Shown here: positions 55,028 to 62,132 of the stretch, one piece after another | How positions within the stretch are numbered: the first letter of the stretch is position 1 | How the letters are laid out: each line of letters starts with the position of its first letter | NCBI GenBank assembly: GCA_016786865.1 | Contig: JAEUVE010000008.1 | Span: forward strand, 124,001-188,000 | Direction: 5' to 3' | DNA from: Sediminibacterium sp. | Lineage (GTDB): Bacteria; Bacteroidota; Bacteroidia; Chitinophagales; Chitinophagaceae | Length of the DNA stretch: 64,000 nt | Made by a program: the position numbers and the translations under genes | The notes under the pieces: generated by a model | Seen by the model: the letters and a program-made list of their open reading frames with translations, nothing else | Database searches by the model: none | What the model was told of the DNA's origin: nothing

Positions 55028-55327
55028 TTAAATATTTGCGTAAAGATCAATTGTTTCACCTTCTGCTACAGTTACAAATGCTTTCTTGTAAGCAGACTTC
55101 ATACCCTGGATAAAGCCGGCCTTTGTGTAACGGGCTTTGTTTTTTCCGGGAGCAACTGCAGTATTTACATCGATCACGTTTACACCATAGAACTCTTCTA
55201 CTGCTTTCTTGATCTCTAATTTGTTTGCCTTACGATTCACTTTGAAAGCATATCTTCTCAGGGAATCCTGTTGTGCATTTGCTTTCTCGGTCAAGATTGG
55301 CTTTATTAAAACTTCTGACTGTCTCAT
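55028..55327 (-). CDS. rplW: 50S ribosomal protein L23
   Basis: 99 residues. VLIKPILTEKANAQQDSLRRYAFKVNRKANKLEIKKAVEEFY (in parts) is the L23 core; the exit-tunnel docking glutamate lies in the VEEFYGV loop. The 44-base gap before rplB contains a GCGGA/TCCGC stem (55000-55018). Confidence 0.97.
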   Translation of the reverse strand: MRQSEVLIKPILTEKANAQQDSLRRYAFKVNRKANKLEIKKAVEEFYGVNVIDVNTAVAPGKNKARYTKAGFIQGMKSAYKKAFVTVAEGETIDLYANI

Positions 55328-55353
55328 TTTTTATTATTGAAACGTTACTTAAA

Positions 55354-55992
55354 TTAAGCTTCTACTCCTGCTTCTTCTTCTGCGAAGATTTTAGCAGTAT
55401 TTTCTGTGATAACCAGTACATCTGCATTCATGATCTCGTAAGTATTCACATCGGCCAGTAAAGTGCTGGCAATGTTTGGTACGTTACGGGTGCTCAGGTA
55501 CAGGTTGTCGTTGTACTCAGGTAAAACAATCAGCGCTTTTTTATCAGCCACTTTCAGGTTACCCATGATTTCAACCATTTGCTTGGTTTTAGGAGCAGCC
55601 AGGCTGATTTCTTCCACTACCACAATTGCACCGTCTTTGGCTTTGTGACTTAAAGCAGAAATCTTGGCCAGGTCCTTCACCTTACGGTTCAGTTTGAAAT
55701 CGTAAGCATGTGGCTTAGGTCCAAAGATGGTACCACCACCCTTGTATAAAGGGTTACGGATATTACCTTTACGGGATCCGCCGGTTCCTTTTTGCTTGTG
55801 TAATTTGCGGCTTGCACCCTGTACTTCGGCACGGGTTTTCACCTTATGTGTACCGGAACGGCGTGCAGCAAGGTATTGCTTAACAGCCAGGTAGATTACG
55901 TGGTCGTTTGGCTCAATACCAAAAATCTCCTGCGGTAATTCTACCGTTCTGCCGGTTTTTTGTCCTTTTATATCTAATACATCTACTTGCAT
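55354..55992 (-). CDS. rplD: 50S ribosomal protein L4
   Basis: 212 residues. The extended loop KTRAEVQGASRKLHKQKGTGGSRKG reaches into the exit tunnel; the TGGSRKGNIRNPLYKGGG part is conserved. In E. coli L4 represses the S10 operon through a leader RNA. Confidence 0.97.
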   Translation of the reverse strand: MQVDVLDIKGQKTGRTVELPQEIFGIEPNDHVIYLAVKQYLAARRSGTHKVKTRAEVQGASRKLHKQKGTGGSRKGNIRNPLYKGGGTIFGPKPHAYDFKLNRKVKDLAKISALSHKAKDGAIVVVEEISLAAPKTKQMVEIMGNLKVADKKALIVLPEYNDNLYLSTRNVPNIASTLLADVNTYEIMNADVLVITENTAKIFAEEEAGVEA

Positions 55993-56027
55993 GATCTTTC
56001 AATTAATCGTTCTGTTAAACGGGGTGA

Positions 56028-56645
56028 TTATTTCTGGATTAAAACGATAGAACCGTTGTGACCTGGCACAGAGCCGCTGATCAGGATATAGTTCTTTTCA
56101 GGAAATATTTTAACCACTTTCAAGCCTTTCATCTTAACGCGGTCACCGCCCATACGACCGGCCATTCTCATACCCTTGAATACTCTGGAAGGATAAGAAG
56201 AACCACCTACAGAACCCGGAGCACGCTGACGATCGTGCTGACCATGGGAAGCTTCACCCACACCGGAGAAACCATGGCGTTTTACAACACCCTGGAAACC
56301 TTTACCTTTTGTGGTACCAACAACCTCAACACTGTCACCTTCCTGGAAGATGTCTACAGTTACGGTGTCGCCTAAATTCTTTTCTATTGAATAGTCACGA
56401 AATTCTTTAACGAATTTCTTGGCAGGAGTCTGCGCTTTGGAGAAGTGATTCAATTCGGCTTTTGTGGAATGTTTTTCTTTCTTATCGCCGAATCCTAACT
56501 GAACAGCAGTGTAACCATCGGTTTCCTGTGTTTTAATCTGTGTTACGGTGTTTGGACCAGCTTCGATGATGGTGCAGGCAGTCTGCTTTCCATCAGCGGC
56601 GAAGATGCTGGTCATCCCGATTTTTTTACCAATAATACCTTTCAT
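56028..56645 (-). CDS. rplC: 50S ribosomal protein L3
   Basis: 205 residues. [11 protein letters not shown] at the start and [41 protein letters not shown] (in parts) in the centre. It is preceded by an unusually long 294-base gap from rpsJ. Confidence 0.98.
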   Translation of the reverse strand: MKGIIGKKIGMTSIFAADGKQTACTIIEAGPNTVTQIKTQETDGYTAVQLGFGDKKEKHSTKAELNHFSKAQTPAKKFVKEFRDYSIEKNLGDTVTVDIFQEGDSVEVVGTTKGKGFQGVVKRHGFSGVGEASHGQHDRQRAPGSVGGSSYPSRVFKGMRMAGRMGGDRVKMKGLKVVKIFPEKNYILISGSVPGHNGSIVLIQK

Positions 56646-56939
56646 CGTTTTGCGGTTTATGCCCCGCTTGGTTATGAGGACATTCCGCCGATGAAGCGGA
56701 ATTCAATCCTTGTCTGCTGCCGACCTTTTCCGTTGTTTTCCCGAAATAACCGGGAAGAGGAAGTACCGGAAGTAAACAAACCTCGAAGGGCCTGTTTATA
56801 TGTACCTCAACACTTTTGCGTTGAGTTTTTCTTTTATTACTCAGAGCTGCTTTCTTTCCCCTGGGGAAGTTGGCAGATGAACTATTATTCTATTTAATAA
56901 GAACTCGTGTTTCCTTTACGCTTTACGCGCGGCCGGAAA
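56646..56939 (-). promoter_or_regulatory. structured 294-base leader between rpsJ and rplC
   Basis: No gene is visible in this gap. Four hairpins can be drawn: TTCCCC/GGGGAA (56856-56868), CTCAAC/GTTGAG (56806-56825), TTCCCG/CGGGAA (56738-56756) and ATTCCGC/GCGGAAT (56682-56702). Neighbouring gaps in the cluster are mostly 10-130 bases. No -7 TAnnTTTG box was found. A cis-acting regulatory RNA for rplC-rplD and downstream genes is the likely reading, but it is inference. Confidence 0.45.
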
Positions 56940-57245
56940 TCAGGCTTTGATCTCAACTTCCACACCAGATGGAAGATCTAACTTACTCAGTGCATCTACT
57001 GTTCTGGAAGAAGAAGTGTAGATATCCATCAGGCGCTTGTGGGTAGCCAGCTGGAACTGTTCACGACTCTTCTTGTTTACGTGCGGAGAACGCAATACAG
57101 TAAAAATTCTTTTGTGCGTAGGCAAAGGAATAGGACCTGTTACTACTGCACCTGTACTACGTACTGTTTTTACGATCTTTTCTGCAGATTTATCTACCAG
57201 ATTGTGGTCGTAAGATTGTAATTTAATTCTGATTCGTTGAGACAT
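56940..57245 (-). CDS. rpsJ: 30S ribosomal protein S10
   Basis: 101 residues from ATG 57245, standard for S10 and starting [45 protein letters not shown] is conserved. It heads the S10 cluster here, with its own promoter 31 bases upstream. The frame to 57278 includes the -7 box and is not used. Confidence 0.98.
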   Translation of the reverse strand: MSQRIRIKLQSYDHNLVDKSAEKIVKTVRSTGAVVTGPIPLPTHKRIFTVLRSPHVNKKSREQFQLATHKRLMDIYTSSSRTVDALSKLDLPSGVEVEIKA

Positions 57246-57275
57246 AGCCAAAATCCAATTTTTACGTTGGGGTTG

Positions 57276-57306
57276 CAAAGGTAAGTACCCGCACCCGAAC
57301 CGACAA
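57276..57306 (-). promoter_or_regulatory. promoter of the S10 cluster (rpsJ)
   Basis: On the minus strand CTTG (TTG at 57304-57306) is followed after 20 bases by TACCTTTG (57276-57283). Just upstream, 57307-57370, minus-strand A tracts of 4-8 bases recur, like an UP element. Confidence 0.6.
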
Positions 57307-57431
57307 GTTTTTTATATTTTTTTTGAATCTTTTTTTGGGTTTTACCCAATATTTTTCGATTTTTTCCGATCCGTTCCTCCCGGAGGTACAATATATTCAA
57401 TATTTACACAATACATCTGCCTCCACCGGAT

Positions 57432-57465
57432 AAAAAAATCCCGTCCTCATAATCAAGGACGGGAT
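57432..57465 (-). terminator. intrinsic terminator of fusA
   Basis: ATCCCGTCCT / AGGACGGGAT, a perfect 10-bp stem with an 8-base loop. On the minus strand it is followed by a T run (57432-57437). It separates fusA from rpsJ. Confidence 0.88.
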
Positions 57466-57486
57466 CCGATTATTTGAATAAAATGC

Positions 57487-59637
57487 TTATTCTTCGATCT
57501 TCACTTTACCCTTGCTCTTTGCAATCACTTCATCAGCGATGTTGTTCGGAGCCGGAGAATAGTGGGAGAATTCCATGGTAGAAGAGGCACGACCGGAACT
57601 CAGAGAACGCAGCTGGGTTACATAACCAAACATTTCGCTCAAAGGAACCTTGGCCTTGATCACCTGCAGGTTGGCACGGCTGTCCATACCTTCCAGCATA
57701 CCGCGACGACGGTTCAGGTCTCCGGTTACATCTCCCATGTACTGATCAGGAGTTAATACTTCTACTTTCATGATAGGCTCCAGCAAGGTAGGTTTTGCTT
57801 TGCGGCCAGCTTCACGGAAACCGGACTTGGCACACAATTCAAAGCTCATCGCATCGGAATCCACATCGTGGTAGCTACCGTCGAATACCCGAACTTTCAT
57901 GTTGTTTACAGGGTATCCGGCCAATACGCCAGAAGTCATAGATGTTTCAAATCCTTTCTGGATGGCAGGAACAAATTCCTTAGGAATGGATCCACCAAAC
58001 AGATCGTTTACAAACTGGAAGTGCTTTCCTTCGTTCTCTTTCAGCCACTCTTCGTCTGCTGGCCCGATCTCGAATTGAATATCGGCAAATTTACCACGAC
58101 CACCAGACTGCTTCTTCAGCACTTCTCTGTGTTCTACGGATTTACCGAAAGATTCTTTATAAGCAACCTGAGGAGCACCCTGGTTTACTTCAACTTTAAA
58201 TTCACGACGCATACGATCGATGATGATCTCCAGGTGCAATTCACCCATTCCACGCAGGATGGTCTGACCGGTATCTTCGTCGGTATTTACACGCAGGGTA
58301 GGATCTTCTTCTACCAGCTTGGCAATGGCCATACCCATTTTGTCTACGTCTGCCTGAGTTTTAGGCTCAACCGCAATTGCGATTACCGGCTCAGGAATGA
58401 ACATATTCTCGAGTGTGATCGGATGGTTTTCGTCGCAAAGGGTATCACCGGTTTTAATCTCTTTGAAACCAACTGCTGCTGCAATATCACCAGCTTCAAT
58501 AAAATCAATCGGGTTTTGCTTGTTCGCAAACATCTTCATGATACGGCTGATACGCTCTTTCTTACCGCTTCTTACGTTCAGTACATAAGAACCTGCATCC
58601 AGGTGACCGGAATAGCAACGGAAGAACGCGAGACGACCTACGAAAGGATCGGTCATGATTTTGAAAGCCAGGGCAGCAAAAGGTTCTTTTGCATCAGGCT
58701 TACGGGTGATGGTTTCACCGGAATCAGGATCGGTACCTACCGTATCTTCTACATCTACCGGAGAAGGCAGGTAACGACAAACTGCATCCAGGGCAGTTTG
58801 CACGCCTTTGTTTTTGAAAGAAGAACCGCACATCATCGGAACGATGCTCAGATCGATACAAGCTTTACGAATGGCTTCGTGTACTTCGTCTTCCGTAATT
58901 GAATCCGGATTGTCGAAGAATTTCTCCATCAGCTTCTCATCGTATTCTGCAACAGCTTCGATCAGGTTCTGTCTCCACAGCTGAACATCTTCCAGCATAT
59001 CTGCAGGAACCGGAATTTCATCGAAAGTCATTCCTTCTGTTTCAGCATGCCAAACAATACCTTTCATTTTAATCAGGTCCACCACACCTTTGAAATTATC
59101 TTCGGCGCCAATGGGCAACTGCAATGGAACAGCGTTTGCTCCAAGCATTTCCTTCACCTGTTTTACCACGTTCAGGAAGTCTGCACCGGCACGGTCCATT
59201 TTATTAACGAAACCGATACGTGGAACCTTGTAACGGTTGGCCTGACGCCAAACGGTTTCAGACTGAGGTTCTACACCGTCTACAGCAGAAAACAGTGCAA
59301 TCAAACCATCCAGTACACGCATGGAACGTTCTACCTCAACGGTAAAGTCCACGTGTCCGGGAGTATCGATGATATTGAAATAATAGCTTTTGGTTTCCGG
59401 AATTGCCTTGCCTTTATCGGTAGGGAATTTCCACTGACAGCTTACAGCTGCTGAAGTAATGGTAATACCTCTTTCTTTTTCCTGCTCCATCCAGTCGGTG
59501 GTAGCAGCACCATCATGCACTTCCCCGATTTTGTGGGTCATGCCTGTATAGCGCAGAATACGCTCAGTGGTGGTGGTTTTACCAGCATCAATGTGCGCGG
59601 CAATACCAAAGTTTCGTTGAAATTTCAAATCAGCCAT
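57487..59637 (-). CDS. fusA: elongation factor G
   Basis: 716 residues from ATG 59637. G1 [11 protein letters not shown]3 DTPGHVDF and G4 NKMDRAGA are intact, followed by domains II-V. EF-G drives translocation. The 18-residue extension to 59691 is non-homologous and lies across the promoter. Unlike the classical str operon it has its own promoter (59665-59694) and terminator, so it is monocistronic. Confidence 0.98.
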   Translation of the reverse strand: MADLKFQRNFGIAAHIDAGKTTTTERILRYTGMTHKIGEVHDGAATTDWMEQEKERGITITSAAVSCQWKFPTDKGKAIPETKSYYFNIIDTPGHVDFTVEVERSMRVLDGLIALFSAVDGVEPQSETVWRQANRYKVPRIGFVNKMDRAGADFLNVVKQVKEMLGANAVPLQLPIGAEDNFKGVVDLIKMKGIVWHAETEGMTFDEIPVPADMLEDVQLWRQNLIEAVAEYDEKLMEKFFDNPDSITEDEVHEAIRKACIDLSIVPMMCGSSFKNKGVQTALDAVCRYLPSPVDVEDTVGTDPDSGETITRKPDAKEPFAALAFKIMTDPFVGRLAFFRCYSGHLDAGSYVLNVRSGKKERISRIMKMFANKQNPIDFIEAGDIAAAVGFKEIKTGDTLCDENHPITLENMFIPEPVIAIAVEPKTQADVDKMGMAIAKLVEEDPTLRVNTDEDTGQTILRGMGELHLEIIIDRMRREFKVEVNQGAPQVAYKESFGKSVEHREVLKKQSGGRGKFADIQFEIGPADEEWLKENEGKHFQFVNDLFGGSIPKEFVPAIQKGFETSMTSGVLAGYPVNNMKVRVFDGSYHDVDSDAMSFELCAKSGFREAGRKAKPTLLEPIMKVEVLTPDQYMGDVTGDLNRRRGMLEGMDSRANLQVIKAKVPLSEMFGYVTQLRSLSSGRASSTMEFSHYSPAPNNIADEVIAKSKGKVKIEE

Positions 59638-59664
59638 AAAGAATTCTTGTTTTTTTAGAGGCCG

Positions 59665-59694
59665 CAAAGGTACACATTCTGCCGAACCCACAAA
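59665..59694 (-). promoter_or_regulatory. promoter of fusA
   Basis: Minus-strand TTTG (59691-59694), 18-base spacer, TACCTTTG (59665-59672). The leader is about 25-30 bases. Confidence 0.65.
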
Positions 59695-59717
59695 GGGATA
59701 GCCCGAATTTATTTAGC

Positions 59718-60287
59718 CTATTTACAGCTGTTGTACCGGTTTACGGCTTCGGCCAGTTGAGAAAAGGTCAGCTGTCCGCTTTTAATATCTGCCACCAGGG
59801 TTGAACAACCGTTAAACAGCCCGGAAGCAAGTTCTGCAAAACGGTCTGCAGTAACCAGTTTAAACTGTTCCTCAGTAACCAGCTGCACATACAAATCGCC
59901 GATATTTCCGGGAAGAGAAGTACTGCTAACTGCCTGTGAACCATTGTAAAATACCTTGCCGTTGTTCGCAGTAGCCCTCTGCAGCAGGCGGGCCTTCTCT
60001 CCTTTGGCCAGCACCTGGTAAAAATCACTGGCATAAGAAATATAGTCTTCGTTGTTTACCTGAAAGCCCGTGAGGTCGTTGGGGGTTAACTGTTCTTTTT
60101 TGCCAGCGGCAGGTGCAAATAAAATCACGCCCCTCGCTTTAAACAGGGTTTTGATGGTACCGGTGGCAGATTCATTGCTCACCCGGAAAACCGTTCCTGG
60201 TAAAAAATCAGCGGCACCCTTACCCTGGGCGAATCCGGTAATTGCTGCGACAACTGCAAAAAACAGTAAGAAACTTGCTTTTTTCAT
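59718..60287 (-). CDS. unrecognised small secreted protein
   Basis: 189 residues that I do not recognise. The signal peptide is clear (1-20, ending ITGFAQ). The mature part is predicted beta-rich first (PGTVFRVSNESATGTIKTLF, ARGVILFAPAAG), with a long helical end (EEQFKLVTADRFAELASGLFNGCSTLVADI). Its only two Cys lie near the C-terminus (GCST about 157 and SCK 188) and could form a disulfide. It sits 64 bases downstream of tetR and has a copy of the tetR operator upstream, so it is probably the regulator's target. It interrupts the str operon. Confidence 0.75.
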   Translation of the reverse strand: MKKASFLLFFAVVAAITGFAQGKGAADFLPGTVFRVSNESATGTIKTLFKARGVILFAPAAGKKEQLTPNDLTGFQVNNEDYISYASDFYQVLAKGEKARLLQRATANNGKVFYNGSQAVSSTSLPGNIGDLYVQLVTEEQFKLVTADRFAELASGLFNGCSTLVADIKSGQLTFSQLAEAVNRYNSCK

Positions 60288-60317
60288 AGTGTGTGTGTTT
60301 TAGTAGTTCATATTATA

Positions 60318-60333
60318 CTTACTAATAAGTAAG
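60318..60333. promoter_or_regulatory. candidate TetR operator upstream of the secreted-protein gene
   Basis: CTTACT-AATA-AGTAAG, a perfect 6-bp inverted repeat, 31 bases upstream of the gene start. It matches the operator in front of tetR at 14 of 16 positions. Confidence 0.6.
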
Positions 60334-60350
60334 CATTTAGGTTAAAAAAA

Positions 60351-60923
60351 TTATTGAATCAACTGGTCTACGATGGCCTGTTCAATGGCTACAAAATCGG
60401 CCTTGCCTGTGATGCGGGCCAGTTGCACCCCGGCAGCCAGATTGGTCATAATCAGGAGGGCCCGTACCCGCGGGGTTTCCCTGAACCTGAAAACCCCTTC
60501 TTCCCTTCCCTCCTGCAGGGTATGCTCTACCATGCCTGTTACCAGGCTGATAAGGCCGGCTACTTTGGCTTTCACCGATTCGGGGAGGGTATTGTAATCC
60601 GAAGCAACCGATCCGATGATGCAGATACTGTTCTGACCAATCAGCTGGGCATATTTCCCAATAAATTGCTGCAACTTCTGACAGGAATCGAGGTTAGACC
60701 CGGCCAGCTGTTTTTCCAGCTGTCGGTATTCGGAGATATATGTTTCTATCACATCGGCCAGCAGATCTGCTTTGGCAGGATAGTGATAGTGTATGGCGGC
60801 ATTTTTCATATCCAGCTTTCGGGCAATATCAGCATAACTGAATGCATTGTAGCCCAGTTGCCGCATCAGGTCTCTGGCAATAGATAAAATGGCCGATCTG
60901 GTATCCGGTTGCTTTTCGCTCAT
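60351..60923 (-). CDS. TetR/AcrR family transcriptional regulator
   Basis: 190 residues. The N-terminal DNA-binding domain (about 8-58) has the usual TetR pattern: ILSIARDLMRQLGYNAFSYADIARKLDMKNAAIHYHYPAKADLL, in parts, with the helix-turn-helix at about 28-47. The C-terminal ligand/dimer domain is not diagnostic. A 20-bp palindrome lies four bases upstream of its ATG, consistent with autorepression. It is followed by a secreted-protein gene with the same operator. The inducer is unknown. Confidence 0.9.
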   Translation of the reverse strand: MSEKQPDTRSAILSIARDLMRQLGYNAFSYADIARKLDMKNAAIHYHYPAKADLLADVIETYISEYRQLEKQLAGSNLDSCQKLQQFIGKYAQLIGQNSICIIGSVASDYNTLPESVKAKVAGLISLVTGMVEHTLQEGREEGVFRFRETPRVRALLIMTNLAAGVQLARITGKADFVAIEQAIVDQLIQ

Positions 60924-60926
60924 ACA

Positions 60927-60946
60927 CTTACTTATCGGTAAGTAAG
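60927..60946. promoter_or_regulatory. candidate TetR operator upstream of tetR
   Basis: CTTACTTA-TCGG-TAAGTAAG, a perfect 8-bp inverted repeat over 20 bases, ending four bases before the tetR ATG. Its 60927-60942 part matches the reverse complement of 60318-60333 at 14 of 16 positions. Confidence 0.65.
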
Positions 60947-60983
60947 CAATTTAGTCAAAATTTTGATCTTTTAGCATTGGGGC

Positions 60984-61010
60984 AAAAAAAAGCCCCGGAT
61001 TTCCGGGGCT
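60984..61010 (-). terminator. intrinsic terminator after rpsL-rpsG
   Basis: AGCCCCGGA / TCCGGGGCT (60991-61010), followed on the minus strand by seven T. It ends the rpsL-rpsG transcript 19 bases after the rpsG stop and isolates it from tetR and fusA. Confidence 0.9.
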
Positions 61011-61028
61011 GTATATCTAATGGAAAGA

Positions 61029-61496
61029 TTAAACTTTAAAGTGAGAGAAGGCCTTGTTCGCTTCTGCCATACGGTGGGTATCTTCTTTCTTTTTGAAAGC
61101 AGCACCTTCACCTTTTGCAGCAGCCATGATTTCATTCGCCAGTTTATCTGCCATGGTACGACCATTTCTTTCGCGGCTGTAGCGGATCAACCACTTCATG
61201 CTCAAAGAAATTTTACGGTCTGCACGCACTTCAGAAGGAATCTGAAAAGTAGCACCACCAATACGGCGGCTTCTAACTTCAACAGCAGGGGTTACATTCG
61301 CAATGGCTTTCTTCCATACTTCATATCCGTCTTCGCCTGTGGTTTTTGAAACCTTATCTACAGCATCATAGAAAATGTTGATTGCAGTACTTTTTTTACC
61401 ATCCCACATCAGGTTATTGATGAAACGGGTAACCTGCTTGTCGTTGTAACGGCCATCCGGCGCTAAGGGTAATTTTTTGGCTTGTGCTTTACGCAT
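61029..61496 (-). CDS. rpsG: 30S ribosomal protein S7
   Basis: 155 residues. MRKAQAKKLPLAPDGRYND, VTRFINNLMWDGKKSTA and EVRSRRIGGATFQIPSEVR are characteristic. It starts 30S head assembly. In E. coli S7 represses its own operon by binding the rpsL-rpsG gap. The 71-base gap here has an 8-bp inverted repeat. Confidence 0.98.
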   Translation of the reverse strand: MRKAQAKKLPLAPDGRYNDKQVTRFINNLMWDGKKSTAINIFYDAVDKVSKTTGEDGYEVWKKAIANVTPAVEVRSRRIGGATFQIPSEVRADRKISLSMKWLIRYSRERNGRTMADKLANEIMAAAKGEGAAFKKKEDTHRMAEANKAFSHFKV

Positions 61497-61512
61497 TGTT
61501 TAATTTTTAGGT

Positions 61513-61553
61513 AAGGCTGAACATCTTCAAGTATTAAAACTTTACTCAGCCTT
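61513..61553 (-). promoter_or_regulatory. inverted repeat in the rpsL-rpsG gap, candidate S7 site
   Basis: AAGGCTGA (61513-61520) pairs perfectly with TCAGCCTT (61546-61553), and an inner AAGT/ACTT pair is possible. There is no T tract. The position matches that of the known S7 target in the E. coli str mRNA; sequence similarity was not tested. Confidence 0.4.
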
Positions 61554-61567
61554 CAATGAAAAATAAA

Positions 61568-61948
61568 TTATTTCTTGGCTTTTTCTTTCTTAGTACCGTA
61601 TTTGGAACGGCTCTGCTTACGGTCTTTAACACCGGCAGTATCCAGACTTCCGCGAACGATGTGGTAACGCACACCTGGCAAATCCTTCACACGACCACCA
61701 CGGATCAGTACGATGGAGTGCTCCTGCAGGTTATGCCCTTCACCCGGGATATACGCAATCACCTCGATTTTGTTTGTCAAACGCACTTTCGCCACTTTAC
61801 GTAAGGCTGAGTTTGGTTTTTTAGGAGTGGTAGTGTATACACGAGTACAAACACCACGACGCTGAGGACATGCATCCAAAGCCCTTGACTTACTCTTAGC
61901 CCTGATAATTTCGCGGCCCTTTCTAACTAATTGCTGTATTGTAGGCAT
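61568..61948 (-). CDS. rpsL: 30S ribosomal protein S12
   Basis: 126 residues. [11 protein letters not shown] at the start, [19 protein letters not shown] with the conserved lysine (K43 in E. coli) and the [17 protein letters not shown] loop. Both streptomycin-resistance hot spots look wild type. It opens the rpsL-rpsG unit. Confidence 0.98.
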   Translation of the reverse strand: MPTIQQLVRKGREIIRAKSKSRALDACPQRRGVCTRVYTTTPKKPNSALRKVAKVRLTNKIEVIAYIPGEGHNLQEHSIVLIRGGRVKDLPGVRYHIVRGSLDTAGVKDRKQSRSKYGTKKEKAKK

Positions 61949-61974
61949 TATAAACCATTTAAAATTTCGGACGG

Positions 61975-62006
61975 CAAAGGTAATGGCTCTGATTGAGAAT
62001 CCAAAA
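61975..62006 (-). promoter_or_regulatory. promoter of rpsL-rpsG
   Basis: Minus-strand TTTTG (62002-62006), exactly 19 bases, TACCTTTG (61975-61982). The spacing is identical to the promoter at 11-42. The leader is about 25-30 bases. Confidence 0.7.
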
Positions 62007-62132
62007 TGTTTTGAAAAAAAAGTATTTATTCCCTGTAAAAAGACCGTTTTTTAACCCATTTTGATCTGCAAACCCGTTTTTCCCGGATCAATCCTGTTAT
62101 TTTGAACCCGTAACCCCGCATCCATTCATTCA

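Noticed and set aside
56806..56835. Plus-strand terminator shape (CTCAAC/GTTGAG then T-rich run) in the rpsJ-rplC gap
   Set aside because: No plus-strand gene ends here; I treat it as part of the minus-strand leader structure instead.
57868..58902. 344-codon plus-strand open frame inside fusA
   Set aside because: It is antisense to intact EF-G, has no recognisable domain and no promoter or signal, and is a shadow of fusA codon bias.
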